A DNA stretch of 64,000 nt from Macrothele yani (Eukaryota; Arthropoda; Arachnida; Araneae; Macrothelidae): NCBI GenBank assembly GCA_039090855.1, contig CM077024.1:61465594-61529593 (forward strand), given 5' to 3'. The first letter of the stretch is position 1; the number at the start of each line of letters is the position of its first letter. Of the stretch, positions 21,288 through 33,365 are shown piece by piece. A program made the translations under genes and the position numbers. The notes below the pieces were generated by a model. The model made no database searches, had not been told where the DNA came from, and saw nothing but the letters and a program-made list of their open reading frames with translations.

Positions 21288-24200
21288 TTACTTATCTCGA
21301 GGACGCATAAAAACCCTAGTACGATATCTTTTTCCATGCCTAATCAGACTGGTAAATTCTGGTGGCGCCGATCTTTTCTGCGACTTGGATGGATCTGGAA
21401 CATCTGTAGTCTGTCGGTCAAGAAATTCTGAAGTCTGCCGGTCAAGAAATTCTGAAGTCTGTCGGTCAAGAATTTCTGAAGTCTGTCGGTCAAGAAATTC
21501 TGAAGTCTGTCGGTCAGGAATTCCCTGCGTCTGACAGGAACGGTCAGGAACGGCTGAAGTCTGTCGGTCAGGAATTCCTTGCGTCTGACAGGAGCGGGAT
21601 CCCCCAGGCTTTCGATATGTTTTCCCTTTGTGCTGGGGCCCGTGTTGTCCTTCCAGCATTCTTTTGAAGGGACGTGGCTCCGGCCACATCGCTTGTTTTC
21701 TCTTTCTACTGTTTGGCATGACAGTAGAAGTAGGCATCGGCCCTGTTTGCCCTGAGCGTAAGTTCCAGGGGCAAAACCCGGGCGGATGCAAGGATCTCTG
21801 CCTTCGTCGCTGTTGCGGCGAAGCAGATTGGGGAGACAAGTTGCGTTTTCGACCAGCTTTTAGTGTTGCTGGACAGTTTGTAATATGTGTCTGACGTTTA
21901 GGAATCGTCAAACAATTGTCTATATCTGGTAAATCAGAAATATGTGATGACTCTGAGTCGCTGCTGTAAGTTAGTGGTCGTGCAGGGCGATGTTTATTTC
22001 TGCCTATTGGAATACTCTCTGACGAGGTATTCAAGGAAGTGGGAGCTTGTGTTGGTGCAGAGTTATTAGGGAATGGTGCAGCAATAGTCTCGGCAATGGT
22101 TAGAGGGAAGGGAATGATAGTAGAATTTGAAGAACTTGATTCGAGCCTTCGTCTTATGGTAGAATCAGGTTGCGTTCTTGCAAGCCAGTCTTGTGGAGGG
22201 GAGGGTGAAGAAAAAATCACTGGAGATTCTTCAAAAAGGTTTGTCGGTTCGTCCAAAATTTCTGGAGGTTGATCGTGTGATATAGACTCTTGAGTCTGTG
22301 GAACAGAAGGTTGAGTAGGGTTGATTATAAAATCTATATTTCGTTCATGATACTTACGACACTGAGCAACGTGTACGTATTGAAATTGATTGTCAGGTTT
22401 TTCAAGGATAATGTTATTTTCATACACATTTGCCACCCGATATGGACCTTCGTAGCTGGGTGCAAATTTCTTTACTAAAGTATGAGAAACAGAAGACTGG
22501 AAGTGTGTCTCGAAGAGAGTTAGATCTCCAACGACAAGATCTGGTTCCCTACGCCTAGTATTATAGTATCTTGCTTGAGCCGCTTGTGCTCCTATCATTG
22601 CAACACGAGCTTTCTCTGCCATGATTCGTACTGATTGCGGAGTTGGTCGCTGGTTTAGTTCGTCGATAATACCCGTTAAATTTTCAAAAGGGGTCTTAAT
22701 TTTTCGACCCAAAAAAGTTCTGCGGGAGTAAAGTTAGTAGATTCGTGAACAGACGAGCGGAGGGCGAACGAAAAAAGCTCAAGATGTTCGTCCCACCGCT
22801 CGTGATGATCCATGACAAATGTATCGATCATTTTACCTAGCGTGCGGTTTACTCATTCCGCGGGATTACTCTGGGTATGATATGGGGAAATGAATTTATG
22901 CTTTATGTGTAGTCTCGCACACATTCTTTCAAAAATGTCAGAAATAAATTAGGGACCATTATCCGAAACTACTTTATTAGGTGCACCATATCTAGAGAAT
23001 ACTTCATTAATAAATACATTTTAAATAACTTCCGCCGTAGAGGCTTTAATGGGAAAGACCTCGACCCATTTAGAGAAATTATCGGTTAATACTAAAACGT
23101 AACGAGCTTTGTTTTTAACAGATAAAGGATAAGGTCCCAATAAATCTATTGAAATAATGTCAAAAACATGAGAACTTGAACTAGATTTCAAGTGACCGGC
23201 CGGTCTTACATTACGGTAATTATAAATCAGACACAAGTGACATGATTGAACGTATGCGAGCACACTTTGGTACATGCCAGGCCAATAGGTAACATCCCGC
23301 AATTTACAACGGGTCTTGCGAATACCTAAATGGCCTGCAATAGGTTTGTCATGAAATTCGTTTAAAAGGGCCATTCTAAGGTTTTGCGGAATACATGGGC
23401 GAAACTCTGCCCTAGTAGTCCTAGATTTCGTATAGTAAAGAAGACCCTCTATGACTTCAAAATGCTGTGACCACCCAGCCAGAGAAGGGTCACTTTGTTG
23501 TGGTGAACCCGCAAGCAAAAAATTATAGATTTCCCCAAAATCTGGATCATTTGCTAATTCTGCCATTATCTGCTCTCTGGATGTTATATAAGCTATTAAA
23601 AGTAAAGGCTGACATCCAGGAGTAGTTTCTGTGGGAACCCCACTAATCGGGACGCGAGATAATGCATCCGGTAATTGATTCTTATGACCTGGCTGCTACG
23701 AAATTTTGATATTGCTCTCTTGTAACTTAAGGGCCCACTTCAGAAGTCTTTTAGAGAGGTGCTTAGCAGAATTCAAATATTGAAGGGCAGAATGATCCGT
23801 AATTATATTAACTGTCAATTCGTTGAGATAACATTGAAATTTTTCAAGAGCATACACTACAGCAAGACATTCACGTTCCGTAGCTGAATAATTGCGTTCA
23901 GCTTTGGCTAAAGTACGGGACGCAAAAGCTATTGGATGCCCAGCTTGTGACAAAACGCAACCAAGGCCAACTCCGGATGCGTCAGTGTAAATATCAAATT
24001 CCTTAGTGTGATCTGGGAAAGCTAATACAGGAGGCTGAGTCAACGCAGATTTTAGTGCTTCAAACGCTGCGTTAGCCTCAGGTGTCCAAACAAACTTCTT
24101 GTATTTACGTTTCAAAGCATACAATGGCTCACAGATTGTAGCATGAACGGGGACGAACTGCTGATACCATCCGGTCATTCCCAGAAAGCGTCATAGTTCT

Positions 24201-25485
24201 TTGACTGTTTTTGGCCGTGGAAAGTCAACTATAGGCTTGATTTTTTCATCATCCGTAAATAAGCCGTGGGGAGTGATTTTCAACCTAAGATATACAATCT
24301 CGTCCCTCGCTATCTGGCATTTACTAGGTTTTAACGTCAAGCCAGCATTGTATATGAGTTGGAACACCTGTTTGAGCAGAGAAAGGTGCTCGTCAAAAGT
24401 CTCGGATGTAATAATAATGTCATCCAAATATACATGCACATGGGGACCTAGAACAGGTCTGAGAACCGTATCCATAAGCTTTTGGAAAGTAGCAGATGCA
24501 GAGGCTAGTCCAAAGGGCATACGTAGGTATTCATAAGCCCCAAAAGGAGTCACAAAGCCAGTTTTATCGACAGAGTCCGGATGTACCACCATAACCTGCC
24601 AATATCCACTCGCCAAATCCAAGGTTGACATCCATTTAGTTGACGATAGGTCATGCAAAATATGCGACATGACAGGTAGTGGATAATTTATCTCTTTCGT
24701 GACTTGGTTTAGCTTGCGGAAATCTGTCACGAAACAAAATTCGTTGGGTTGTTTCTTTGGAACAAAAAAAGCAGGTGCGGCCCAGGCGCTTGTTGATTCC
24801 CTTATTATGCCCTGTTTAATCATCTCTGAAATTAGACGTTGCATTTCATTTTTTTATAGGGAGCACAAGGGTAAGGTTTCGTCGCTATCGGTTTCGAACC
24901 ATCAGTGTCAATGACGTGATAAACCACCTGTGTGAAACCAGGTTCGTCGGAAAATAAACCAGGTCTTTCATTCAAAAATTGAGAAAGCTGGTTTCGTTGC
25001 CTCTCATTCAGTTGTTTACTCAGTAACAAATTCGTTATGTCAATAGGATGTTTAGGAATCACTTCGACAGGTTCCGGAAAAGAAATAGCATGTTGTTCGA
25101 AATTCATGGTAACTTTAAAAGTATTGATAAAATCTATGCCCATTAGACATTTAACAGGTAGGTCGTCTATGAGCAGGAAAGAATGCGTAAAACGAGCCTT
25201 TCCCAGCCCTAGAGATAATGTGGCAGTTCCTGTGATACTGAATATTTCGTTATTTGCACCTCGCAAATACTGCGTCGCAGGCTGGACGTGTATTGCAGAA
25301 AAACTTTCAGTGCAAAACTTCGTATTTAGGGCTGATATTTCAGAACCAGTGTCGAACTTTGTCTCGACAATAATATCTTCAATTGTCAATAACACATCAG
25401 GCAACTGAGGAGTTTGGACAGTCAATAATACTATTTTAGGGTCAGAATTCTTGGTATCAGGAAGCAGTGCCGACCCTTGGTCTAC
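21288..25485 (-). pseudogene. Gypsy copy A pol (protease, RT, RNase H, integrase), broken
   Basis: Pol opens in the same frame directly after the gag stop. Protease active site FDTGSEISALN is near 25330-25365. RT (23.9-24.8 kb) carries FVTDFRKLNQV, LDLASGYWQ and the catalytic YLDD box near 24430. RNase H has YTDASG and ATERECLAVV (23.7-24.1 kb). Integrase has the zinc-binding GHLG and CHLC residues and ISIDLLGPYP (23.0-23.5 kb), with SDNGP further on, then a GPY/F-type module. Breaks: an indel in an A run at the protease/RT junction (~24850), TGA near 24190 (VKEL-stop-RFLGM), TAG near 23695, TAA codons near 23018 and 22952, a TGA in the integrase Glu region near 22857 (copy A only), and a frameshift near 22712. 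Not functional. Confidence 0.9.
21408..21602 (-). repeat. 24-nt coding repeats in the pol C-terminal tail, copy A
   Basis: Four to five consecutive 24-nt units encode variants of SEFLDRQT. A second motif block, SCQTQGIPDRQTS, occurs twice. This lies in an extended, low-complexity C-terminus beyond the integrase core. Copy B has the same array at 28075-28269. Confidence 0.9.
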
Positions 25486-26655
25486 TTACTTCCTTTGGAA
25501 GTTTAAAGGATTCCTGGTTGTATTTACATGCGGTCTGAAACCTCGGCCCTGCCTGGTATCGGTAAAGTTTTCACGCTTAGAAAAACTTCGTGAAAACTGC
25601 TGCGGGAACTCCGCATTTCTGTTGAAATTTCCATTTCTTTTATTTCGTCCACCAGCACGGGCAGAAAAATCATTATTGCCCTTAGCATAAAAATGTTCCG
25701 AATTCTGCGGATTGGAACGGGGTCGAGCATACAGTGCATTTGTACTGTACCCAGAAAATTGTTTAGAAACTAGCGGTTGGTGTACCACTCTTCTATGCGG
25801 TGGTACGTATGATGCTTGGACTTTCACCTGTGTACGCTCGTGTTGAAAGTCATTAGGCCTATTATGCTGATGAGGATTTTCGTGATAAGCCTCCCGGGGT
25901 TCCCGAGCATGTTTAGTCGGTCCATGTTTGCCGTGTCGCTCCTCATACGTTCGTATGAGGCGAAGGCATTCATGTATTGTAGCAGGGTGTCGGACCTCAA
26001 TAAAATCCTGTAGAAATGGATCGAGCTGTTGCAATAGGGTGTCCAACATGTCGACATGACTGGCATGTGGATCCCATAATTTATACAAGCGTGTTGTTTC
26101 TAAAGCAAACGCAACAGGGCTATCGTTGGGTCCTTGCTTACGAGAAAAAAGTTGTTGTGCAAGGCCAGCTCGACTGAGGCCGAAAGGAAAGACTTCGAAA
26201 TATTCCGCTCGGAAATTCTCATAACGAGAATCCGGGTTCAATACTCTCCACTGCCGATACCAGGTCTTAGCGGCATCTTTCAAGCAAGTGCCTGCTATTT
26301 GCACTTTGCAATATTGAGGAAAATTGTATAAGTCGAAATGATCCTCCAAATCCTCGAGAAATTTCAAGGACCCCTCCAAACCATTGAAGATAATTGCTCC
26401 CTCATGCGGCACGAAATGTGCAAGCATTTCGCCTCTGTGAGAGGATTGAAATACCTCAGGTACAACCCGCGACTCAGAGTGATATGAAGCTGGTGAATGA
26501 CGAAATTGTGAGGAATGCCTGGGTACTTGCAAATCATTGACATCAAAGTTAGACAGACAGGCTTTCTGCAAATTGTCGAAAATAACCCCACCTCCACCGA
26601 AACTTGATTCAGGTTGAAATAGTGAAGTTTTCTCAGGTAATGAAGACATAGTCAA
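25486..26655 (-). CDS. gag: Gypsy copy A Gag
   Basis: An uninterrupted 389-residue frame with the position and size expected of Gag, the structural protein that assembles the particle around element RNA. The middle (about residues 90-250) is the capsid-like helical region, with FLEDLEDHFDLYNF and DAAKTWYRQW. The C-terminus is basic and rich in Arg, Asn and Phe (RGRGFRP-like). I find no CCHC zinc knuckle, so RNA binding probably relies on the basic tail. The frame ends at a UAA and pol continues in the same frame immediately after it. The start MTMSSLPEK lies downstream of the primer binding site. One of the few undamaged frames in the window. Confidence 0.88.
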   Translation of the reverse strand: MTMSSLPEKTSLFQPESSFGGGGVIFDNLQKACLSNFDVNDLQVPRHSSQFRHSPASYHSESRVVPEVFQSSHRGEMLAHFVPHEGAIIFNGLEGSLKFLEDLEDHFDLYNFPQYCKVQIAGTCLKDAAKTWYRQWRVLNPDSRYENFRAEYFEVFPFGLSRAGLAQQLFSRKQGPNDSPVAFALETTRLYKLWDPHASHVDMLDTLLQQLDPFLQDFIEVRHPATIHECLRLIRTYEERHGKHGPTKHAREPREAYHENPHQHNRPNDFQHERTQVKVQASYVPPHRRVVHQPLVSKQFSGYSTNALYARPRSNPQNSEHFYAKGNNDFSARAGGRNKRNGNFNRNAEFPQQFSRSFSKRENFTDTRQGRGFRPHVNTTRNPLNFQRK

Positions 26656-26679
26656 TAAGTGTCAAAACCTCGTGTTCAA

Positions 26680-26696
26680 GAAATGTTCGGGCGCCA
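26680..26696 (-). other. Primer binding site, copy A
   Basis: On the minus strand TGGCGCCCGAACATTTC begins 2 nt after the LTR end, the standard position for tRNA priming. The TGGCGCCCGAACA core resembles Lys-tRNA-type sites. The tRNA assignment is inference. Confidence 0.8.
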
Positions 26697-26698
26697 AT

Positions 26699-27390
26699 TA
26701 TAATGAATAAAATTCTCCGCCTGGACGTGTAGTGCAGGAAAGCTTACGTTAAGTCACGTTAGGGTTATTGAAAGGTTACTTGACGTAGCTAAAGTGTGCT
26801 TAATCTTCAAAGTGCTAGATTTTGTTTAGGTAAGACACTCACGTGCAATAAATTCTAAGAATATGGAATTATTTTTACTCAACGTTCCTCATTATCTTGA
26901 ATATCAGTAATATAACTTCGGTTTTAATACATTAGTACCTTGAAGGCTCCTTATTAGAGCGGTAAACACAATATCCCCTGAACTTAACGTAAACATTCAA
27001 TGAAATAGACTTAACTGCCAGACAGAGGTCTGACAATAAAATGAACTAAGAAAACGTACTCACTTTTAACCTTCTATTGGGGAGCTCCTGGTATTACTCA
27101 AATACACACTCCAAAATAACACAACTACTGATAGACCGAACTTTCGTACTATCGTAGAATCGCATAACAATAATTAGGAAGAACCTATCACATATAAAAC
27201 GAAGCTCCTTGGTGTACTTGAGCACGCCTATATATACTGCATACCACCACGTCATGACTTACATTCGTTGCCACATATAATTCAGCGGGAGAAATAACAT
27301 CTCGTTAAGTGAGAAGATAATTTGCATAGGAAAATAAAATAACAAGAGATAGTAAAATAAAAAAGAAACTGAATCTAGAGTATACGTTAC
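26699..27390 (-). repeat. LTR 2 (shared middle LTR)
   Basis: 692 bp. It acts as the 5' LTR of copy A and the 3' LTR of copy B. No target duplication surrounds it; instead it is bordered directly by the primer binding site of A and the polypurine tract of B. Confidence 0.95.
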
Positions 27391-27954
27391 TTTATCTCCC
27401 CCTTATATTTTTTTTTTGAAAAACCTATCAAATTTTGAGTGTAGTCTTACATTTCGCTGACTGACGTTTATCGTCCTACTTTTTTGTGGCAGCAGTATTT
27501 ACAACTTCAAGTTTGGCATAACAAATTCAGTAAACCTGTGTCCGCAGCTATTGTCGTCTGTGAAGCAGGAAACACTTTTTATACCTGTACAGAACAAACC
27601 TGCATCGGCATACCTTATTTTTATTCTGCCTAGCAGGAATCACTTTTTTGATTTCATTTTACTTCCTCATATTTTCAACTCTATATATATTTATCGTTGA
27701 TTACAAACAAACTGTATCAGCAGCGAAGATTGCCTGTAGCTGCCTAACAGTAACAATTTTCACTATTTTACCCCTAACACACATATATATAAAAAAAAAA
27801 TTCGGATTAGTAGATGGACATAGAATATATATATAAAAAAACTACATATATACACAAAAAGAATGCGTAGGCCCACACGAAAAAAAAATTATGTCACGCC
27901 AACTGGTCGTGCAGGAAAAACAAGATAATGAGAAAATAACCTGTCCACGAGAAC

Positions 27955-30900
27955 TTACTTATCTCGAGGACGCATAAAAACCCTAGTACGATATCTTTTT
28001 CCATGCCTAATCAGACTGGTAAATTCTGGTGGCGCCGATCTTTTCTGCGACTTGGATGGATCTGGAACATCTGTAGTCTGTCGGTCAAGAAATTCTGAAG
28101 TCTGCCGGTCAAGAAATTCTGAAGTCTGTCGGTCAAGAATTTCTGAAGTCTGTCGGTCAAGAAATTCTGAAGTCTGTCGGTCAGGAATTCCCTGCGTCTG
28201 ACAGGAACGGTCAGGAACGGCTGAAGTCTGTCGGTCAGGAATTCCTTGCGTCTGACAGGAGCGGGATCCCCCAGGCTTTCGATATGTTTTCCCTTTGTGC
28301 TGGGGCCCGTGTTGTCCTTCCAGCATTCTTTTGAAGGGACGTGGCTCCGGCCACATCGCTTGTTTTCTCTTTCTACTGTTTGGCATGACAGTAGAAGTAG
28401 GCATCGGCCCTGTTTGCCCTGAGCGTAAGTTCCAGGGGCAAAACCCGGGCGGATGCAAGGATCTCTGCCTTCGTCGCTGTTGCGGCGAAGCAGATTGGGG
28501 AGACAAGTTGCGTTTTCGACCAGCTTTTAGTGTTGCTGGACAGTTTGTAATATGTGTCTGACGTTTAGGAATCGTCAAACAATTGTCTATATCTGGTAAA
28601 TCAGAAATATGTGATGACTCTGAGTCGCTGCTGTAAGTTAGTGGTCGTGCAGGGCGATGTTTATTTCTGCCTATTGGAATACTCTCTGACGAGGTATTCA
28701 AGGAAGTGGGAGCTTGTGTTGGTGCAGAGTTATTAGGGAATGGTGCAGCAATAGTCTCGGCAATGGTTAGAGGGAAGGGAATGATAGTAGAATTTGAAGA
28801 ACTTGATTCGAGCCTTCGTCTTATGGTAGAATCAGGTTGCGTTCTTGCAAGCCAGTCTTGTGGAGGGGAGGGTGAAGAAAAAATCACTGGAGATTCTTCA
28901 AAAAGGTTTGTCGGTTCGTCCAAAATTTCTGGAGGTTGATCGTGTGATATAGACTCTTGAGTCTGTGGAACAGAAGGTTGAGTAGGGTTGATTATAAAAT
29001 CTATATTTCGTTCATGATACTTACGACACTGAGCAACGTGTACGTATTGAAATTGATTGTCAGGTTTTTCAAGGATAATGTTATTTTCATACACATTTGC
29101 CACCCGATATGGACCTTCGTAGCTGGGTGCAAATTTCTTTACTAAAGTATGAGAAACAGAAGACTGGAAGTGTGTCTCGAAGAGAGTTAGATCTCCAACG
29201 ACAAGATCTGGTTCCCTACGCCTAGTATTATAGTATCTTGCTTGAGCCGCTTGTGCTCCTATCATTGCAACACGAGCTTTCTCTGCCATGATTCGTACTG
29301 ATTGCGGAGTTGGTCGCTGGTTTAGTTCGTCGATAATACCCGTTAAATTTTCAAAAGGGGTCTTAATTTTTCGACCCAAAAAAAGTTCTGCGGGAGTAAA
29401 GTTAGTAGATTCGTGAACAGACGAGCGGAGGGCGAACGAAAAAAGCTCAAGATGTTCGTCCCACCGCTCGTGATGATCCATGACAAATGTATCGATCATT
29501 TTACCTAGCGTGCGGTTTACTCGTTCCGCGGGATTACTCTGGGTATGATATGGGGAAATGAATTTATGCTTTATGTGTAGTCTCGCACACATTCTTTCAA
29601 AAATGTCAGAAATAAATTAGGGACCATTATCCGAAACTACTTTATTAGGTGCACCATATCTAGAGAATACTTCATTAATAAATACATTTTAAATAACTTC
29701 CGCCGTAGAGGCTTTAATGGGAAAGACCTCGACCCATTTAGAGAAATTATCGGTTAATACTAAAACGTAACGAGCTTTGTTTTTAACAGATAAAGGATAA
29801 GGTCCCAATAAATCTATTGAAATAATGTCAAAAACATGAGAACTTGAACTAGATTTCAAGTGACCGGCCGGTCTTACATTACGGTAATTATAAATCAGAC
29901 ACAAGTGACATGATTGAACGTATGCGAGCACACTTTGGTACATGCCAGGCCAATAGGTAACATCCCGCAATTTACAACGGGTCTTGCGAATACCTAAATG
30001 GCCTGCAATAGGTTTGTCATGAAATTCGTTTAAAAGGGCCATTCTAAGGTTTTGCGGAATACATGGGCGAAACTCTGCCCTAGTAGTCCTAGATTTCGTA
30101 TAGTAAAGAAGACCCTCTATGACTTCAAAATGCTGTGACCACCCAGCCAGAGAAGGGTCACTTTGTTGTGGTGAACCCGCAAGCAAAAAATTATAGATTT
30201 CCCCAAAATCTGGATCATTTGCTAATTCTGCCATTATCTGCTCTCTGGATGTTATATAAGCTATTAAAAGTAAAGGCTGACATCCAGGAGTAGTTTCTGT
30301 GGGAACCCCACTAATCGGGACGCGAGATAATGCATCCGGTAATTGATTCTTATGACCTGGCTGCTACGAAATTTTGATATTGCTCTCTTGTAACTTAAGG
30401 GCCCACTTCAGAAGTCTTTTAGAGAGGTGCTTAGCAGAATTCAAATATTGAAGGGCAGAATGATCCGTAATTATATTAACTGTCAATTCGTTGAGATAGC
30501 ATTGAAATTTTTCAAGAGCATACACTACAGCAAGACATTCACGTTCCGTAGCTGAATAATTGCGTTCAGCTTTGGCTAAAGTACGGGACGCAAAAGCTAT
30601 TGGATGCCCAGCTTGTGACAAAACGCAACCAAGGCCAACTCCGGATGCGTCAGTGTAAATATCAAATTCCTTAGTGTGATCTGGGAAAGCTAATACAGGA
30701 GGCTGAGTCAACGCAGATTTTAGTGCTTCAAACGCTGCGTTAGCCTCAGGTGTCCAAACAAACTTCTTGTATTTACGTTTCAAAGCATACAATGGCTCAC
30801 AGATTGTAGCATGAACGGGGACGAACTGCTGATACCATCCGGTCATTCCCAGAAAGCGTCATAGTTCTTTGACTGTTTTTGGCCGTGGAAAGTCAACTAT

Positions 30901-32152
30901 AGGCTTGATTTTTTCATCATCCGTAAATAAGCCGTGGGGAGTGATTTTCAACCTAAGATATACAATCTCGTCCCTCGCTATCTGGCATTTACTAGGTTTT
31001 AACGTCAAGCCAGCATTGTATATGAGTTGGAACACCTGTTTGAGCAGAGAAAGGTGCTCGTCAAAAGTCTCGGATGTAATAATAATGTCATCCAAATATA
31101 CATGCACATGGGGACCTAGAACAGGTCTGAGAACCGTATCCATAAGCTTTTGGAAAGTAGCAGATGCAGAGGCTAGTCCAAAGGGCATACGTAGGTATTC
31201 ATAAGCCCCAAAAGGAGTCACAAAGCCAGTTTTATCGACAGAGTCCGGATGTACCACCATAACCTGCCAATATCCACTCGCCAAATCCAAGGTTGACATC
31301 CATTTAGTTGACGATAGGTCATGCAAAATATGCGACATGACAGGTAGTGGATAATTTATCTCTTTCGTGACTTGGTTTAGCTTGCGGAAATCTGTCACGA
31401 AACAAAATTCGTTGGGTTGTTTCTTTGGAACAAAAAAAGCAGGTGCGGCCCAGGCGCTTGTTGATTCCCTTATTATGCCCTGTTTAATCATCTCTGAAAT
31501 TAGACGTTGCATTTCATTTTTTATAGGGAGCACAAGGGTAAGGTTTCGTCGCTATCGGTTTCGAACCATCAGTGTCAATGACGTGATAAACCACCTGTGT
31601 GAAACCAGGTTCGTCGGAAAATAAACCAGGTCTTTCATTCAAAAATTGAGAAAGCTGGTTTCGTTGCCTCTCATTCAGTTGTTTACTCAGTAACAAATTC
31701 GTTATGTCAATAGGATGTTTAGGAATCACTTCGACAGGTTCCGGAAAAGAAATAGCATGTTGTTCGAAATTCATGGTAACTTTAAAAGTATTGATAAAAT
31801 CTATGCCCATTAGACATTTAACAGGTAGGTCGTCTATGAGCAGGAAAGAATGCGTAAAACGAGCCTTTCCCAGCCCTAGAGATAATGTGGCAGTTCCTGT
31901 GATACTGAATATTTCGTTATTTGCACCTCGCAAATACTGCGTCGCAGGCTGGACGTGTATTGCAGGAAAACTTTCAGTGCAAAACTTCGTATTTAGGGCT
32001 GATATTTCAGAACCAGTGTCGAACTTTGTCTCGACAATAATATCTTCAATTGTCAATAACACATCAGGCAACTGAGGAGTTTGGACAGTCAATAATACTA
32101 TTTTAGGGTCAGAATTCTTGGTATCAGGAAGCAGTGCCGACCCTTGGTCTAC
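27955..32152 (-). pseudogene. Gypsy copy B pol, broken
   Basis: Same domain order as copy A and nearly identical in sequence: protease DTG, RT with YLDD, RNase H, integrase and the repeated C-terminal tail. It shares the TGA near 30857, the TAG near 30363, and the two TAA codons near 29686 and 29620 with copy A. It lacks the copy A TGA in the integrase Glu region (B keeps an Arg codon there). The C-terminal 545 codons (27955-29592) are open where A is frameshifted. At the protease/RT junction it has one A fewer than copy A, so both are out of frame, by different amounts. Not functional. Confidence 0.9.
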
Positions 32153-33322
32153 TTACTTCCTTTGGAAGTTTAAAGGATTCCTGGTTGTATTTACATGCGG
32201 TCTGAAACCTCGGCCCTGCCTGGTATCGGTAAAGTTTTCACGCTTAGAAAAACTTCGTGAAAACTGCTGCGGGAACTCCGCATTTCTGTTGAAATTTCCA
32301 TTTCTTTTATTTCGTCCACCAGCACGGGCAGAAAAATCATTATTGCCCTTAGCATAAAAATGTTCCGAATTCTGCGGATTGGAACGGGGTCGAGCATACA
32401 GTGCATTTGTACTGTACCCAGAAAATTGTTTAGAAACTAGCGGTTGGTGTACCACTCTTCTATGCGGTGGTACGTATGATGCTTGGACTTTCACCTGTGT
32501 ACGCTCGTGTTGAAAGTCATTAGGCCTATTATGCTGATGAGGATTTTCGTGATAAGCCTCCCGGGGTTCCCAAGCATGTTTAGTCGGTCCATGTTTGCCG
32601 TGTCGCTCCTCATACGTTCGTATGAGGCGAAGGCATTCATGTATTGTAGCAGGGTGTCGGACCTCAATAAAATCCTGTAGAAATGGATCGAGCTGTTGCA
32701 ATAGGGTGTCCAACATGTCGACATGACTGGCATGTGGATCCCATAATTTATACAAGCGTGTTGTTTCTAAAGCAAACGCAACAGGGCTATCGTTGGGTCC
32801 TTGCTTACGAGAAAAAAGTTGTTGTGCAAGGCCAGCTCGACTGAGGCCGAAAGGAAAGACTTCGAAATATTCCGCTCGGAAATTCTCATAACGAGAATCC
32901 GGGTTCAATACTCTCCACTGCCGATACCAGGTCTTAGCGGCATCTTTCAAGCAAGTGCCTGCTATTTGCACTTTGCAATATTGAGGAAAATTGTATAAGT
33001 CGAAATGATCCTCCAAATCCTCGAGAAATTTCAAGGACCCCTCCAAACCATTGAAGATAATTGCTCCCTCATGCGGCACGAAATGTGCAAGCATTTCGCC
33101 TCTGTGAGAGGATTGAAATACCTCAGGTACAACCCGCGACTCAGAGTGATATGAAGCTGGTGAATGACGAAATTGTGAGGAATGCCTGGGTACTTGCAAA
33201 TCATTGACATCAAAGTTAGACAGACAGGCTTTCTGCAAATTGTCGAAAATAACCCCACCTCCACCGAAACTTGATTCAGGTTGAAATAGTGAAGTTTTCT
33301 CAGGTAATGAAGACATAGTCAA
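32153..33322 (-). CDS. gag: Gypsy copy B Gag
   Basis: 389 residues. The one residue difference from copy A Gag that I found is Trp for Arg near residue 257 (KHAWEPR versus KHAREPR). Same capsid-like and basic regions, same terminal UAA followed in frame by pol. With pol broken, any particle formation would need enzymes in trans. Confidence 0.88.
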   Translation of the reverse strand: MTMSSLPEKTSLFQPESSFGGGGVIFDNLQKACLSNFDVNDLQVPRHSSQFRHSPASYHSESRVVPEVFQSSHRGEMLAHFVPHEGAIIFNGLEGSLKFLEDLEDHFDLYNFPQYCKVQIAGTCLKDAAKTWYRQWRVLNPDSRYENFRAEYFEVFPFGLSRAGLAQQLFSRKQGPNDSPVAFALETTRLYKLWDPHASHVDMLDTLLQQLDPFLQDFIEVRHPATIHECLRLIRTYEERHGKHGPTKHAWEPREAYHENPHQHNRPNDFQHERTQVKVQASYVPPHRRVVHQPLVSKQFSGYSTNALYARPRSNPQNSEHFYAKGNNDFSARAGGRNKRNGNFNRNAEFPQQFSRSFSKRENFTDTRQGRGFRPHVNTTRNPLNFQRK

Positions 33323-33346
33323 TAAGTGTCAAAACCTCGTGTTCAA

Positions 33347-33363
33347 GAAATGTTCGGGCGCCA
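33347..33363 (-). other. Primer binding site, copy B
   Basis: Identical to the copy A site (TGGCGCCCGAACATTTC on the minus strand), 2 nt from LTR 3. Confidence 0.8.
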
Positions 33364-33365
33364 AT

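Noticed and set aside
21628..22478. Plus-strand frames within the gypsy array (also 24201-24536, 25037-25408 and copy B equivalents)
   Set aside because: Antisense shadows of pol and gag, repeated identically in both copies for that reason.
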